Assembly: GCA_946406115.1 (NCBI GenBank) | Contig: OX291548.1 | Coordinates: 6,622,373-6,686,372, forward strand | DNA length: 64,000 nt | Direction of reading: 5' to 3' | Source of the DNA: Apoda limacodes | Taxonomy: Eukaryota > Arthropoda > Insecta > Lepidoptera > Limacodidae | Shown: positions 1 to 11,320 of the stretch, in pieces | How positions within the stretch are numbered: the stretch's first letter is position 1 | How the letters are laid out: every line of letters begins with the position of its first letter | Notes under the pieces: generated by a model | Seen by the model: only the letters and a program-made list of their open reading frames with translations | What the model was told of the DNA's origin: nothing | Database searches by the model: none | Position numbers and translations under genes: made by a program

Positions 1-511
1 AGAGAGAAAAAAGGACACAAGTAATAAGTTGTTACATAAATTTCTATTAAAAAAATATCACATTTTCTTGGGTAATATAGCTATACCTATTGTTTTTAAT
101 TTTCCACCTAAACCATTTATAGTAATGGATTCTTCAGATAACAAAAATTTGTTCAGTAATCCTGAATACTTTATGACGCTTATAGTTGCGCCAGTATCTA
201 ATAGAGATTTATGGGTTTCATCTAATATATGTATATCTATAAAATATCCACTATAATCAAATGCGGATAAAATACTATGTCGCTGATATTTTTCTTGATT
301 TTAATTTTATTGATCTCCCTGAGGGCCACGAAAATTTCTACATCTGGTTCTCAGAATAATTCTCTTTAATTTTATTATAAATACCTGTAGCTTTTTTAAA
401 TTGCTTGTCAACATTTAATTTTGACGTGGATCGCCTGTCGGGACCTAATTTCCTTAAATTTACTTGAATTTTATTCAGTTCGTCTAAGTATTCTGTTAAT
501 AATTCTTTCAT
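1..511 (-). pseudogene. LTR-retrotransposon remnant: short gag-like start and aspartic protease
   Basis: On the minus strand an ATG at 511-509 opens a 57-codon frame ending at about 339 (begins MKELLTEYLDEL), which resembles the short start of a retroelement gag. After a few stops, a second frame from about 310 to 58 contains LLDTGATISVI, the LLDTGA-type active-site motif of retropepsins, with ILPKKM near its end. Known for the family: retropepsins lie between gag and reverse transcriptase in LTR retrotransposons. Inference: most of gag, including any zinc knuckle, was deleted so that the gag start sits next to the protease. Reverse transcriptase would lie to the left, outside the window. Gypsy or BEL/Pao membership cannot be decided. 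Confidence is good for the protease motif and lower for the gag part. Confidence 0.65.
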
Positions 512-658
512 TTAAAATCGATATCTATTATAAAAGTGTATAAAATTAGATAACTCTTTAAATTAGCTTAGAACAAAGGTATTAATTATGATTATTAAGT
601 TGTCGATTCGTCCTTGACACTTTGGTGACGCGTTGTATGCTCGCTGTACATTGAATTG

Positions 659-925
659 TTACGGGGCGGCGGCGGCGTGACGTATCGCAGCCCAGGCAAG
701 AAGATTACGCGGTTGACTCGCTGTTTTCAGGTGCAATTTGTCGTCTAGTCTGGAGAAACGCAATGCCGTTCTTCTTAAAAATTCTGCAGCAATCTGGCGA
801 TTTATAACATTTCGCTGGTTTTTCTTCATAATTCTATGTATGCCATACAATATAATTATTGTTACGCCGATTGTCACAATAATGATTAGGACGTTATTAG
901 TTGATAAGTAATTGCATGTTTTCAT
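659..925 (-). CDS. Small ORF with one membrane segment, possibly retroelement-derived
   Basis: This is an 88-codon frame with a strong hydrophobic stretch at residues 13-31 (VLIIIVTIGVTIIILYGI) followed by a basic tail (HRIMKKNQR). That arrangement fits a single-pass membrane anchor such as the end of an envelope protein or a small accessory ORF of an LTR element. It lies upstream of the gag-like start on the same strand. The C-terminal half is Ala/Arg-rich from a GC-rich patch at 659-720. I do not recognise the protein. It could equally be a chance ORF or the leader region of the neighbouring retroelement. Confidence 0.25.
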   Translation of the reverse strand: MKTCNYLSTNNVLIIIVTIGVTIIILYGIHRIMKKNQRNVINRQIAAEFLRRTALRFSRLDDKLHLKTASQPRNLLAWAAIRHAAAAP

Positions 926-958
926 TGGTTACGTCCGTTTTTTGTTCTGGTTTCGAGC

Positions 959-1330
959 TTCCTTTTCCCAATTTTCAATTATTCTTCATTTGTTGAATCT
1001 TCATAAATTATTCTTCTTTATCTTCTTAATAATATTTATATTCTTCTTAATATATGAAAATATTTTTCTTCATTCTTCACAATGATTTTCTTCTTTATCT
1101 TCTTAAAGTTATTTTTATTCTTCTTAATATATGAAAATATTTTTCTTCATTCTTCTCATTGATTTTCTTCTTTATCTTCTTAATAATATTTATATTCTTC
1201 TTAATATATGAAAATATTTTTCTTCATTCTTCTCAATGGATTTTCTTCTTTATGTTTTTTTTTCTTCTTGATAATTAAATCTTCTTAAAGTGTCATATTA
1301 TTTAAATTCTTCTTAAAACATACTATAATT
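959..1330. repeat. TTCTTC-rich minisatellite, 77-base period
   Basis: Pyrimidine-rich sequence made of TTCTTC and TTCTTA words. The landmark 'tatatgaaaatatttttctt' recurs at 1051, 1128 and 1205, giving an exact 77-base period for a little over three copies. Degenerate TTCTT words extend on both sides. No ORF uses it. Confidence 0.85.
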
Positions 1331-1749
1331 CTCAATTTTTTTCTTTAAATAATAAGGACACTATTTAGTTTGTAATTTAAAAGTTACTTTTTACACTGTT
1401 TATTTTATTTTTACACTTGTTCGTAGCTACAGCGCGTAGGTGTTGCATCTTGGGTGGCCGGACACCGGCGGCAGCAGCGTGCCGTCCCGCTGGTTTACGA
1501 CTGGTAGGGTCGCCATATTATATGTGGCGACAGGGAGATAAAAGAAAACGTCTTTACTTGCAAGACACTGGTTTATTACTGCACTAATACACAAGCATAC
1601 AATATGTTATAATGTGTAATGTCATTACATCACAACCCAACCAATCAACGTTTTGAACAGTTACGCCGCCAAAGATTAAATATATATGTATGAATACAGG
1701 TATACTGTACAATAATGGTAAAAGTTATTAATGGTACAAGTGCGGTAAA
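1331..1749. other. Non-coding; GC-rich patch with small hairpin
   Basis: No gene seen. Bases 1428-1515 are GC-rich in an AT-rich setting, and 1510-1535 contains an inverted repeat (gtcgccatat / atgtggcgac). This may be part of an LTR belonging to the retroelement remnant to the left, but no paired LTR is visible in the window. Confidence 0.3.
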
Positions 1750-2608
1750 TAGGTTTTTTTTTTACCACTGAGGTGGCAAACAAGCCAACGGTTCGTCTGA
1801 TGGAAAGCGGTCACCGTAGCCTATGGACGCTTGCAAGACCAGGGGTATCACTCGCGCGTTGCCAACCCTTAAAAAAATCAAATAACTTCTTTCTTGAAGA
1901 ACCGCATACTGCAGTCCTTAGAGAAAACCTCATTTCACTACCCAAGCGTTCGCGAGAGGAAGTTTCTCTGAAACTGCACTGTACGCGACCATTTCGGTTC
2001 TAAAGTGTGAGAATGAATTCCCTTCCGATGGCGAGTGGTGCGATATTAAAAAGTAGCCGTGGGCATCATTTCAGAAAATTCATTTTGGGATTTTCGACAA
2101 TTCTCACAACCCGTCTTTGATCCGAGTCAAAAGGGCCAAGCTAGTATCTGGGTGGGGTACTCCATATGGGGCTAAACTTGCAACTTGTAAAGCAGCAACC
2201 TTTGCCCCGATGTAAAGTACTGCTTCGCTCTGTTAGACACACCAGTAAATTTTTTGGACGCCAGCTTCACCTTGTCTTGCAAATGATCTTAGAACTGAAC
2301 ATAGCTAGTGATGTCAACACCTTGTCCTTATCCCAATATTCTTGGAGATGGAGAGGGCAGTGTTCTGGAATTATGGGACTACAGTAAATGGGATTTTCTT
2401 AGCGGTGAACGCACAGAATTGTGTCTTTGTAAGGTTGGATCGGACCATGTTTTCCCGTCCCCTGTCAGAGTGGTCTCTATTTGAGACACAAGTTCTCTGC
2501 GCTTTTCCTCCACAACGGAACGAGGGCTGTTAACACAACCCTGGGAACAAGCGTCTCCAGTACTGTCATCTGCATACCAATGTATGTGGTTGATGTCCAA
2601 CATGTGAT
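1750..2608 (-). mobile_element. 3' fragment of jockey-like LINE (family A)
   Basis: A poly(T) run followed by 'accactgaggtggcaaacaag' marks the 3' end of a minus-strand LINE. The opposite end encodes HWYADDSTGD, the YADD catalytic motif of the reverse transcriptase, and homology to the long copy at 45.1-48.4 kb stops near 2608. The copy thus runs from reverse-transcriptase motif C to the 3' tail, a usual 5' truncation. It has several frameshifts and is not functional. In this copy the region after the YADD frame reads into stops within 75 codons. Confidence 0.85.
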
Positions 2609-5360
2609 TGTTTTACAGTACAGTTACAAACAGTATAGTTTTCCTTTTAATTTCGCTACTCTCAAGATTTTTGCGTTTATTCACGGCTGAATCAAAAAAT
2701 AGTTTTCACACGCCCTCAATATTTTTAAACGGGTTATCCAACGACATTCCATACTATGGGGTAGACCAGAAAAAAAAATATTCATCTCTACTTTATGTGT
2801 AGGGGTTAAGTTTTTTTTTTAATTTAATTTTACCACTTTATTAGCCTAATTAATATTTATATTCAGGGAAAATTACAGATTTTTAGTACTAATGGTCACT
2901 GGCTAAGCCGCGGACAGACAGGCAGACGGACAAATGGACGGAGATGGCAACCCTAAGAATGACTTAGTTATATTAATTAGAAAGTTAGTAAACTTCATGG
3001 CGACATGAAATGACATTCAAATGTCATTTAATGTCAAAGATCAAACTAAATGATAATTTTAATCTGAATCGATCGACACATGTTTCGTTGAGTAGTACCT
3101 ACACAAGAGGGAACAGTCGGCTAGGGCCTTGTCAGGGCCGCCTGGCATTGCGCAGTCTCTCCGAAACTGGATACACATCTACCTAAGTCTCAAATTGTCT
3201 ACATATAGCTTGTAACTAATCGATTTTAAATGAGAACGTTACATAAGTAGACATATGTCAGAGCATTGGCCCGGTTCTTTCATGTTAAAGTAAGAACATT
3301 AAAAATTAACAGTAAAAGTGGCACAAACTATCTAAACACAAAATGTTAGTCTTAAGAGAGCGTATATGCCAAAAATCACTTTTTTAGCAGGGATTTAAAG
3401 GGAAAACTGCTGAATGTATTTTCTGAAAAAAAAAAATCAATAAAACAGAGCATATACTGGAGGTCGTGAGCCACAGCCCAAAACATGATTGCGTGTACTT
3501 TACAGGATAGATTTTTTTTGGAAAAGTGCTCTATAAAATTACTTTAGCAGACTTTACTTAAAACCTGTTACAGCAAATAAGCACCAAATTTTAGAAAAAT
3601 GTAGCTTAGTCAACAGTCTAGGTCGTGACCGAGAGATATTTTAGAAAACTTTTGCTATTAATTTTTATAGAATTAATTTTCAATATTTTTGCATTGTCTT
3701 GCAAATAGGAAATTTACTTGTCCCTTTCTTGTGTACTTGATTCTGTATCAATTTTATTCGCTTCCTGAGTCATGCATTGGCACACTCTTAAGGTAAAAAT
3801 GATAGAATACATCACAGACCTAGGATTTTTACGCTACTATATGGTATACATCTACTTAGAAATTTATTGTTATATACCTATAAAAAGGCAGCTAAAACAA
3901 ACTGAAAACAAACGATGGTCATGTGAAACGTCTATTCGGATGCCTATTGGGGGTAAAAAGATTCCTATGACGTGTCATAGGCCCTTTCTCGTCTTATACT
4001 AAGCGCTTTCTTTTCTACTACACTACACTACACGCTTACTACCTAACTTTTAAGTGTATTTTGCTGTACCGGCTCTTCTTATACGTTGTTTGCCTTGCTT
4101 GCCTAAGCCATTGTAACCACCACTGCAGATACACAAGCATCTCCTGGTTGTTAGTGTTATATACTTATTTAATAATATCTTCAATAATGATTTTTTGGTA
4201 GAAAGGTGGTAAATAAGCTTAGAGCTTAGAGCTTTAGGCTTAGAGAGCCTGATATTGAACGCGGTCATCATAACCAATAAACTGATATAACTGGCTATGT
4301 TATTTCTTTTCTATAAAAAGATTCATGGTAGGTTGTCAACTACACAATCAAAAAAGTTTGTTGCCTTTTGTAAAATTCACACCGCTTCAAAAGTTTAATT
4401 TCAAAGTCTCAGGAGAAACTCACAGGTACAAAGTTTTAGTCAAGAAGGCGTTAAATTTAATTTCTCGGTAATTTTCCTCACTTGTTCTTGAATTCAATGA
4501 AGACATTTAAAATTTATTTGCGAAAGTTTATTAAACAATTTTAAATGCAGGAAGTTTAGAAGTTTTTTAATTTAGATCATTGAAAACAAAACAAATACTT
4601 TCGTACTTATTTAATCTACCACTACAAGTTATCTAAGTAAACTGTAAGCTGAGAAACTTTAAGAAGTTTACTATTAATAGGTACTAGTAAACTTATATAA
4701 TTTACTAAATTTATGACTTTGAAACTGGCATCTATCAACCAAGGTATTACATACAGGCCTACAACAGCTAAGTAAAAATTACATATGTTCTCTTACATAA
4801 GTACTTATTTAAGTGAATTTTATAATCCAAAAAATAAGAACTATTGGATTATAAGCTAGTATTACAGAAATTAGCTTTCTGGCCTATATCGCCCTCTTAA
4901 GAACATTTTTAATAATTTTCATTCCTAAGTCAAAGTTCGTTTAACGAGGACCTTGCAGCATAGGGTGGCTGCCTTTTAGGAGATCTGGATACAACCACAA
5001 ATAAAGAAACCGGTAAGGAGGCGAAAAACAATTCCTATCGTTATTATATTTCATCGAAATATAGTACAAATAAATAAAGAATATTATCGCAATCTGAAAA
5101 AAAATCCATAACAGTTTATTTCTGACGGCAAATATAAAAATTCCAGTCAGCCATAAATAAATATATAATAAGAAACATCTCACAAAGGGCAAAGTAAAAT
5201 TACTTTTGAATAACAACCAGTGAGGTGTCTGCTTACAGAGTTTCAAACAATTTTCACTTGGGATAGATTGATCAAAGAAATGAAACTAAAAACCAAGTGA
5301 TGAAAATAAAAGTAAATTTGACCAATAACCTTTGAAGCCCAGAGGAAAAGTCGCTATAAC
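2609..5360. other. Intergenic or intronic AT-rich sequence
   Basis: No supportable gene. Bases 2880-2965 ('gctaagccgcggacagacag' and following) resemble the end of a dispersed lepidopteran repeat. Bases 4015-4035 contain a short tacac repeat, and 4215-4245 a short repeat of 'agcttaga' words. ORFs of 75-101 codons here have AT-driven composition and no recognisable motif. Confidence 0.5.
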
Positions 5361-5874
5361 AGAAAATTGTAAAAGTTGGTGCTTCCTCAAGAGAATGAAC
5401 TTATTATCGTCAGATATTTTTTTTTGTGTTCGTAAATAGCATTTATTGAACGATCTATCCATGATGTTATCTAAAAAAAAACTGTAATTCCAATGTGCTG
5501 TCGTAAATGTATCTTTGATTACGGTAAGACTATTCAAATATTATTAAATAAAACATCAACGAAGATAAAGACTATGCTTTTATAATACTTATAATAGCTA
5601 TTTATGCAATGGTTTTCATAAAAGAAAATTGTAAAAGTTGGTGCTTCCTCAAGAGAATGAACTTATTATCGTCAGATATTTTTTTTTGTGTTCGTAAATA
5701 GCATTTATTGAACGATCTATCCATGATGTTATCTAAAAAAAACTGTAATTCCAATGTGCTGTCGTAAATGTATCTTTGATTACGGTAAGACTATTCAAAT
5801 ATTATTAAATAAAACATCAACGAAGATAAAGACTATGCTTTTATAATACTTATAATAGCTGTTTATGCAATGGT
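5361..5874. repeat. Recent 262-base tandem duplication
   Basis: Bases 5361-5622 and 5623-5874 are nearly identical: 'agaaaattgtaaaagttggt' starts at 5361 and 5623. The copies differ by about one base in an A run and one substitution (gctattt versus gctgttt) before diverging at the right edge. This is a recent direct duplication; no ORF motif is duplicated with it. Confidence 0.93.
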
Positions 5875-6150
5875 TGCAAAAGCCAGTACTTTTTAACACA
5901 AGTAAAAGCACAGCACGATTGTTCAAAAGACAAATTTTGTGCAGTGTCGTTTTTATATGACTAGATTTTTTCTCATTCATTTTGAGTTTTGGGGGCTTCA
6001 TCAGCTATTTATACCATTAAATCAGGGAGCGTAAGATTATCCTGTTCGCTACATTTATTCCTGTCACAAACACGACATTGTTTATTTTTTTTCAAATAAT
6101 TTTAAATATGTTAAAGGACATTAATCTCAAGTTAAAAAAATTACACAGTA

Positions 6151-6410
6151 AAAAACTTTAACCAAAAAAACAACCTGCTTGAAAAAGATGCACTAAAAAG
6201 GTAACAATAATTACTTATTTCCAAAAAGCTGATTTGAATTACAGTTTGAAGTTGGTTTAATGCAAGGGAAGTGCGTTATAAACTGTTAGGTACATACGTA
6301 GACACCAACTTCAAACTGTAATTTAGATCAGATTTTTAGAAATATGTTCTTATTTTTACCTTTTAAATGCATCTTCTCGAAGCCGATTGATTTTTTTGTT
6401 AAAATGTTTT
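6151..6410. repeat. Palindromic foldback element (about 260 bases)
   Basis: Left arm about 6151-6256 and right arm about 6302-6410 are imperfect reverse complements. The best part is the 20-base pair 'gaattacagtttgaagttgg' (6235) and 'ccaacttcaaactgtaattt' (6304). Outer matches include 'aagatgca' / 'tgcatctt'. The loop is about 45 bases. No coding capacity; likely a small non-autonomous foldback transposon. Confidence 0.75.
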
Positions 6411-6539
6411 TATTTTTCACTTTTGAGTGACAAATTTCTTATTGCTTACGAATAACGTACACTAAAAACATTTATACTCGTAACAAAATATTATATAATC
6501 ATCAACTTAACACCATTTTTCTGACCAAAAGTTTAAGTT

Positions 6540-6695
6540 TTAAATTTATTATTAATAAAGGACCACCTCGGAAGTATACCCTGTCAAAATAAAAAAATAA
6601 TTTCGCAAATTCGTGTATATATGACGGAGTTATGCCCAAACATACATAAAAAAAAATGTTATAGCCTCATCCTTTTTTGAAGTCGGTTAAAAATG
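6540..6695 (-). repeat. Dispersed lepidopteran repeat ('accgacttcaaaaaagg' type)
   Basis: The minus strand begins 'ttaaccgacttcaaaaaagg' near 6690, the start of a widespread short lepidopteran repeat, and ends near 6545 with a block (acctcggaagtatac) that is also typical of it. A second, differently truncated copy lies at 44,139-44,290 on the plus strand. Class unknown; no coding sequence. Confidence 0.65.
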
Positions 6696-7255
6696 AAGCA
6701 CCATGTTTTCATCAATAAACGCCATCTATTGAAAGCGTGTCGCACTATGATTTTCAGTACGGTTTACTCATTGCTCGTATTTTAATGTTAAAAGCATATA
6801 CTTTCGAAGTTGCTGAAAAGACTGGTAATGTTGTATTAGTTTTGATTTCTTAATTTGATAATGTAAGAACGGGAGTATAAAAAAAATAATAAATTATTTC
6901 CATATTTTCAATGTATTACTATTTATCATAAAAGTCTTCAAAACAAAAAATCCTTATCCCAAAAAAAAATAAAAAAAAAAATCTTTATATTTTTCATGCT
7001 GAAGTGATGGAAATATAGAAACTCAAATACAATCATTGATCAATATAACAAATTGTCTGTCTACAAAACAAGAAGATTTTTTTGTAGGTATTTATTATAA
7101 CGAAATCAATGCGAAGTTAATTCTATCATGAGTTAACACTAGGCCTGCAATAAACATATCCAATAAGCTTCTACCTGGTATTAGCTAAATTCTGTGTGAA
7201 ACGATTTATTGCTCACGCTCTTCCATCTTCCTTCCATGCCATGGATTAAGTGATA
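6696..7255. other. AT-rich sequence without a visible gene
   Basis: Long A runs at 6958-6985 and no ORF of note. Nothing further can be supported. Confidence 0.5.
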
Positions 7256-7916
7256 TACCGGGTGCTTCAAAAAAATGTATACACACTTTGAACTTCCATA
7301 GAAAATTTATTTACCGTTCTACAAAGTTAAATTTCAGGAAAATAGAAAGCTGAAAGTCCAATGTAAATGAAACATAAATAACAAATGTTAATACTGTTCA
7401 AATTGGTGACCTGCAGCATCAATACAATTCTGAGTACGAGTCACCACAGATTCTGTACATCGTATCAAAACGTCCAATAAGATTTCTCTACACACTGCTT
7501 GAATCTCATTCCAAAGAATGTCTAGGTTACGTGGTTTACGTTTGTACACCTCATCTTTTACTGTGCCCCACAAGAAGAAATCCAGTGGTGTAAGGTCTGG
7601 AGAGCGTGCTGGAAACTCGATTGGCCCCCTGCGTCCTATCCACTGGCCCGACAAATTTTGATCCAGGTAAGCTCGTACGTCCCTGTGATAGTGCGGCGGA
7701 GCACCATCTTTCATTCCAGTACCACTTAATAACCTGCTTACGTTCTTCAAAACTCAAACGTACGTCCCCCATGTTGATATTACAAATTCCAACTGATAAT
7801 ATAACATAGAGGGACGATTATGCTTGCACCTGGCGAAGAAATATAACATTAGCCTTGTAGAGCGGGAAAACTACAATAGTTTAAAGTGTGTATACATTTT
7901 TTTGAAGCACCCGGTA
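7256..7916 (-). mobile_element. Internally deleted Tc1/mariner-superfamily transposon
   Basis: Perfect 34-base terminal inverted repeats (each begins taccgggtgcttc) at 7256-7289 and 7883-7916 are flanked by TA target duplications at 7254-7255 and 7917-7918, the hallmark of the IS630/Tc1/mariner superfamily. On the minus strand the transposase start is present (MGDVRLSFEERKQ, from 7772), and in another frame so is its C-terminal part (7388 to about 7720) with DGAPPHYHRD and SPDLTPLDFFLWG, which supply the second and third acidic catalytic positions. The middle, including the first catalytic Asp, is missing. Length 661 bases versus about 1.3 kb for complete relatives (family knowledge). It cannot encode a working transposase but has intact ends, so it could be moved by a complete copy elsewhere. 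Confidence 0.93.
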
Positions 7917-8589
7917 TATTCCTCGCATCGCAAACTTCTCTCTCATAAATTCCTAATAATTATGTTTCTGTAGTTGTAACACACATACATAAAATATTTT
8001 GTAATTATTTATAGCTCTTAAAAAAATATTATATATCTAATAATTTTGATGGTTCAAAAGTCTTTGTAAAAAAGTAATTTAAATTAATCATTTTTGACTT
8101 TGACTTTGAACGTGTTGGCATAGTTAGATTATTCTTTTTACTATATAACTTTGTTAGAGTGAAAATTAAAAATAGATTTTCAGCTGTTTACGCCATTCGG
8201 TCTTTAAATACAACTATTTTTTAAGTTATTTTAACTTAATTTATAAACTGGGAAGTAAAACGTGCATTTACTAACGGATCGATAAACCACCATTGTTCCC
8301 GTACTTTATTACGTATCCCGTTTGAAACGGACTTGAGCTACCGTAAAATAAATAGAGATGTGAACCAGTGAGTCTCTGCTGGCCTTAGCAAACACAGCAT
8401 TCAATTTGGAACAGCTCAGCCATGCCGAATGTTTGCCTAAGAGTATTGTTTGCTTTGCCTGGACACGTGTCGTAACCGCAAACTGCTACGTCTCCGTTGG
8501 GTTCAACGGTGTATTGATATTTGTAACATTAAAACACAATTTGAGCTTAGAAAGACAATTGACAACAAACTTTTATAAGCAATACTTTT
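7917..8589. other. Non-coding AT-rich sequence
   Basis: No gene supported. A 65-codon ORF at 8406-8603 has no recognisable motif and runs into the repeat that follows. Confidence 0.4.
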
Positions 8590-8835
8590 ATACTAGCTTT
8601 TAGAAACGGCTCCGTTCGCCCTAAATTCGGTTATCGACGTGAGATTTTTACGGCAACTTCCTGATCATATCGAAACAAATTTGGCCTTTTTAGCTTATAT
8701 CCCTTTTAATGTGAGTTGTAGTTCTTTAGGAAGGTGCAAGCTATCTCCTTGACAAATTTCATCATTATCGGTTCAGCGGTTTAGTCATGATAATGCAACA
8801 AACAGACAGACAGACTGACAGACAGTGAAATATCT
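8590..8835 (+). repeat. Dispersed repeat ('aaattcggttatcg' family)
   Basis: It begins 'actagcttttagaaacggct' and contains 'aaattcggttatcgac', 'aaatttcatcattatcggtt' and a (cagacaga)n tract near its end. Other copies in this window are at 16,012-16,250 (+), 62,195-62,510 (+), 11,870-12,135 (-), 21,890-22,120 (-) and 26,918-27,004 (-). Copies end close to 'tataatattagta'. It is a very common lepidopteran element; I cannot assign its class. Confidence 0.75.
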
Positions 8836-9115
8836 ATTGATGCTATTTAAAATAACAAAGGTGAACTGGGACAAAATCTTAATAGAAAAAAATTTTGCCA
8901 TTGCATCTACATTATATTTTATTATAATTAAATTAATACATAAAACATTATATTAGTATAGAAGTATGGGTGAAATATCCATTGATGTTATTTAACATAA
9001 CAAAGATGAACTGGGACAAAATCCTAATAGAAATTAATTTTGCTATTGCATCTACATTATATTTTATTATTATTAAATTAATACATAAAACATTATATTA
9101 GACAAAATACATTTT
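8825..9115. repeat. 145-base direct tandem duplication
   Basis: Two copies starting 'gtgaaatatc' at 8825 and 8970, each containing 'gaactgggacaaaatc' and 'tgcatctacattatatttta'. There are scattered substitutions (gctatt/gttatt, aaaaatttt/ttaatttt), so this duplication is older than the 262-base one at 5.4 kb. The first copy overlaps the tail of the preceding dispersed repeat. Confidence 0.9.
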
Positions 9116-11233
9116 ATTTGTATCTAAATGACTATGTGCTTTATAATACGTTTTAACAAGTAAATATAAATTTAATGTAATTTGCCTAGTTACATATATT
9201 TTCGAACAGAAGCTAAAAACTGAAAGAATAAACTGCGAAATCTTTAAGTTTAAATGAATTATGAAAGTAAAAACTAACTTCTAATGGTAAATCCTATACC
9301 AAAAAAATTTAGGACATGAATGATATACCTAACCTCTCCCTTATAGCGTACTACCTATACACACCCAGTCAAACCTACACACGCCATTAACCTAAGTCAA
9401 TGTTTTCAGAATTAACTATTACTGAAATTCTAAACACATCTATGAACTAGTGTTCAATGAATATTTCCTTATCCCACAAATACTATAGTACACTTCACTT
9501 TACATCCTTTGATAGTAACTAAAACACTGATTTTAGCTATTAAACAGAGTTTAATATCACTGTGTTACAGAAAATTTAGTGTCAAGGGATTTTTTCCTTA
9601 AATTTAAAAAAAACCCTTATGCACATATATAACATGCACAAAATGCGCAAGCAATATTTTTACGAAATATATAAAAAAAAACATGTCCTGGCTGTCCTAG
9701 GGAACTAACCACGAAACACACCTAGTAATACATATAATAGGTAAACATACAGTGTTGTAAAGCGTTGAAATAAGTTACAAATGTCTGTAACATTATAGTA
9801 ATGACAACATGTACGAGAATAATGGATTATTACACGCTTGAATTAATTTAAAATGTTACACCGCTAATGAACAGTAATTATCGGTGCTATTATAACTTGT
9901 GACATAGTATAAATACATTGTAACAGTGGTGTAATGATTTGAAAATGAAAGTTTGTAGACGCTGCGCTGGTTTCGGTGGCTTACGACTTTTTATGACGTT
10001 ACAAACTGTTATTTCTTGCTATTTGATATCTACTATATCTTTTTATAATGTAATAATTGATATTTTGCACAAGACAGAAATTTTACCTTTAATTAATTCT
10101 CGGTCAAAACCTGACTTCGTCTGGAACTAGGATAATATTTTTCTTTTTCTTTCTCACGTCTTTTATTTTGCGTCTTATTTCTTTAAGGCTAGTAAGTTTC
10201 GACGTATGGGACATATATAAAGACATTTTAGTCCAGATACAATGCACAGAAGAAGTGTGTTGCGACAAAAGACACACTCCCTGTCACGTAGGAATAATGT
10301 GGGTGGTGAAAAAATGCGGTCCCCCACATTTTATGTGGGTGTGTACCTACCCAATCACTGGCTACCATCTTCTGGGGATAAAAATCGTAAAGATATCCGT
10401 ACTAACATACACAAATTAACTATATTAACTTATATGGAGTTCTCGTTGTTATGAGATTGATTGCTCGTACTAACGTTGTATTTTGTGGTAAAAGCAACCA
10501 CCACTAGACTAATTTATACATAAATCTTTTATAAAAAGTTTTATATAAAAATTTGAGACGTAGAAAACATTCCCTAAAAAAAAATTAGCTTAGGTTAGCT
10601 TTGAAAGGGATAAATCTACAATTGATTTAAAATTATATATCATCTGCTTAAAATATCTTAAAGAAATTACTAGATTAGGTATAATTGGAGTTATAGTCGA
10701 AATTATATTGATACTGGTAATATTCATTTAATTGATGTTGGGTTATCCATAATGATCCAATAAACAGTTAACTAAATCCTTGCTCTTTAGTAGAATTAAG
10801 TTCTGTAAATGCATGTATATAATTTTTTTGAAGTTTTTGTACCTTTATTATTTACTTAATCGAATAAAAGTCAAATTATTTTTATATATATTATTTATTA
10901 GGCGTTAAATTTCTATTATCTTACGAACATTGTTAACTGTTTGCCGCAACAGTTGACGTTCGTTATATAATATCTTTGACCGGTCCTTTAAGGATCAGTG
11001 CCGTAATTTTAGTAAGTATTGGGTTTTTAATACTAGCGTATTATCACAACGTATTGATTTTATTTGTCACTCTATTTCACCGCATTGACGTACATAGGTA
11101 TATGGACATGTACATAAGCTGGCACCTTACTTATAATAGGAAAGATACATACTGTTTCATTTTTGTAAAAAAAAAGATAAAACTTATATTGAACATTATA
11201 CTGAATAAAAGTAAAAAATACAAATATTTATAC
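9116..11233. other. AT-rich stretch without a convincing gene
   Basis: Two hydrophobic ORFs occur on the plus strand: 9945-10,130 (contains VCRRCAGFGGLRLF) and 10,976-11,254. The second starts near 'ccgcaacag' and contains the donor-like 'tttta|gtaagt', so an exon of a membrane protein is possible. Neither has a recognised domain, and no matching exons were found nearby, so they are not called as genes. Confidence 0.35.
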
Positions 11234-11320
11234 CTGCAAATATGCGGCATCTGAAACTAAACCACACAGCAAAGCTCCCGTCAGCGCTCGAAGAACCGCT
11301 TTTCCCATATCTCCACACAT
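11234..11320 (-). CDS. Candidate first coding exon of a secreted protein
   Basis: ATG at 11,320-11,318 opens 29 codons (MCGDMGKAVLRALTGALLCG then LVSDAAYLQ) that end exactly at a consensus splice donor (gcag|gtataa) in phase 0. The peptide has a basic residue, a hydrophobic core (VLRALTGALLCGLV) and a plausible cleavage region, so it looks like a signal peptide. The exon is more GC-rich than its surroundings. Downstream exons would lie at lower coordinates on the minus strand, but none could be identified. A chance match of a short ORF to a donor is possible. Confidence 0.4.

Noticed and set aside
4941..5537. Two minus ORFs (101 and 83 codons)
   Set aside because: Phe/Leu/Tyr/Ile-rich as expected from AT-rich DNA; the second lies partly in the tandem duplication and is not kept in its other copy.
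9945..10130. 63-codon ORF with VCRRCAGFGGL and hydrophobic stretches as a membrane protein exon
   Set aside because: No splice sites that fit, no recognised family, AT-driven composition after the first 20 codons.
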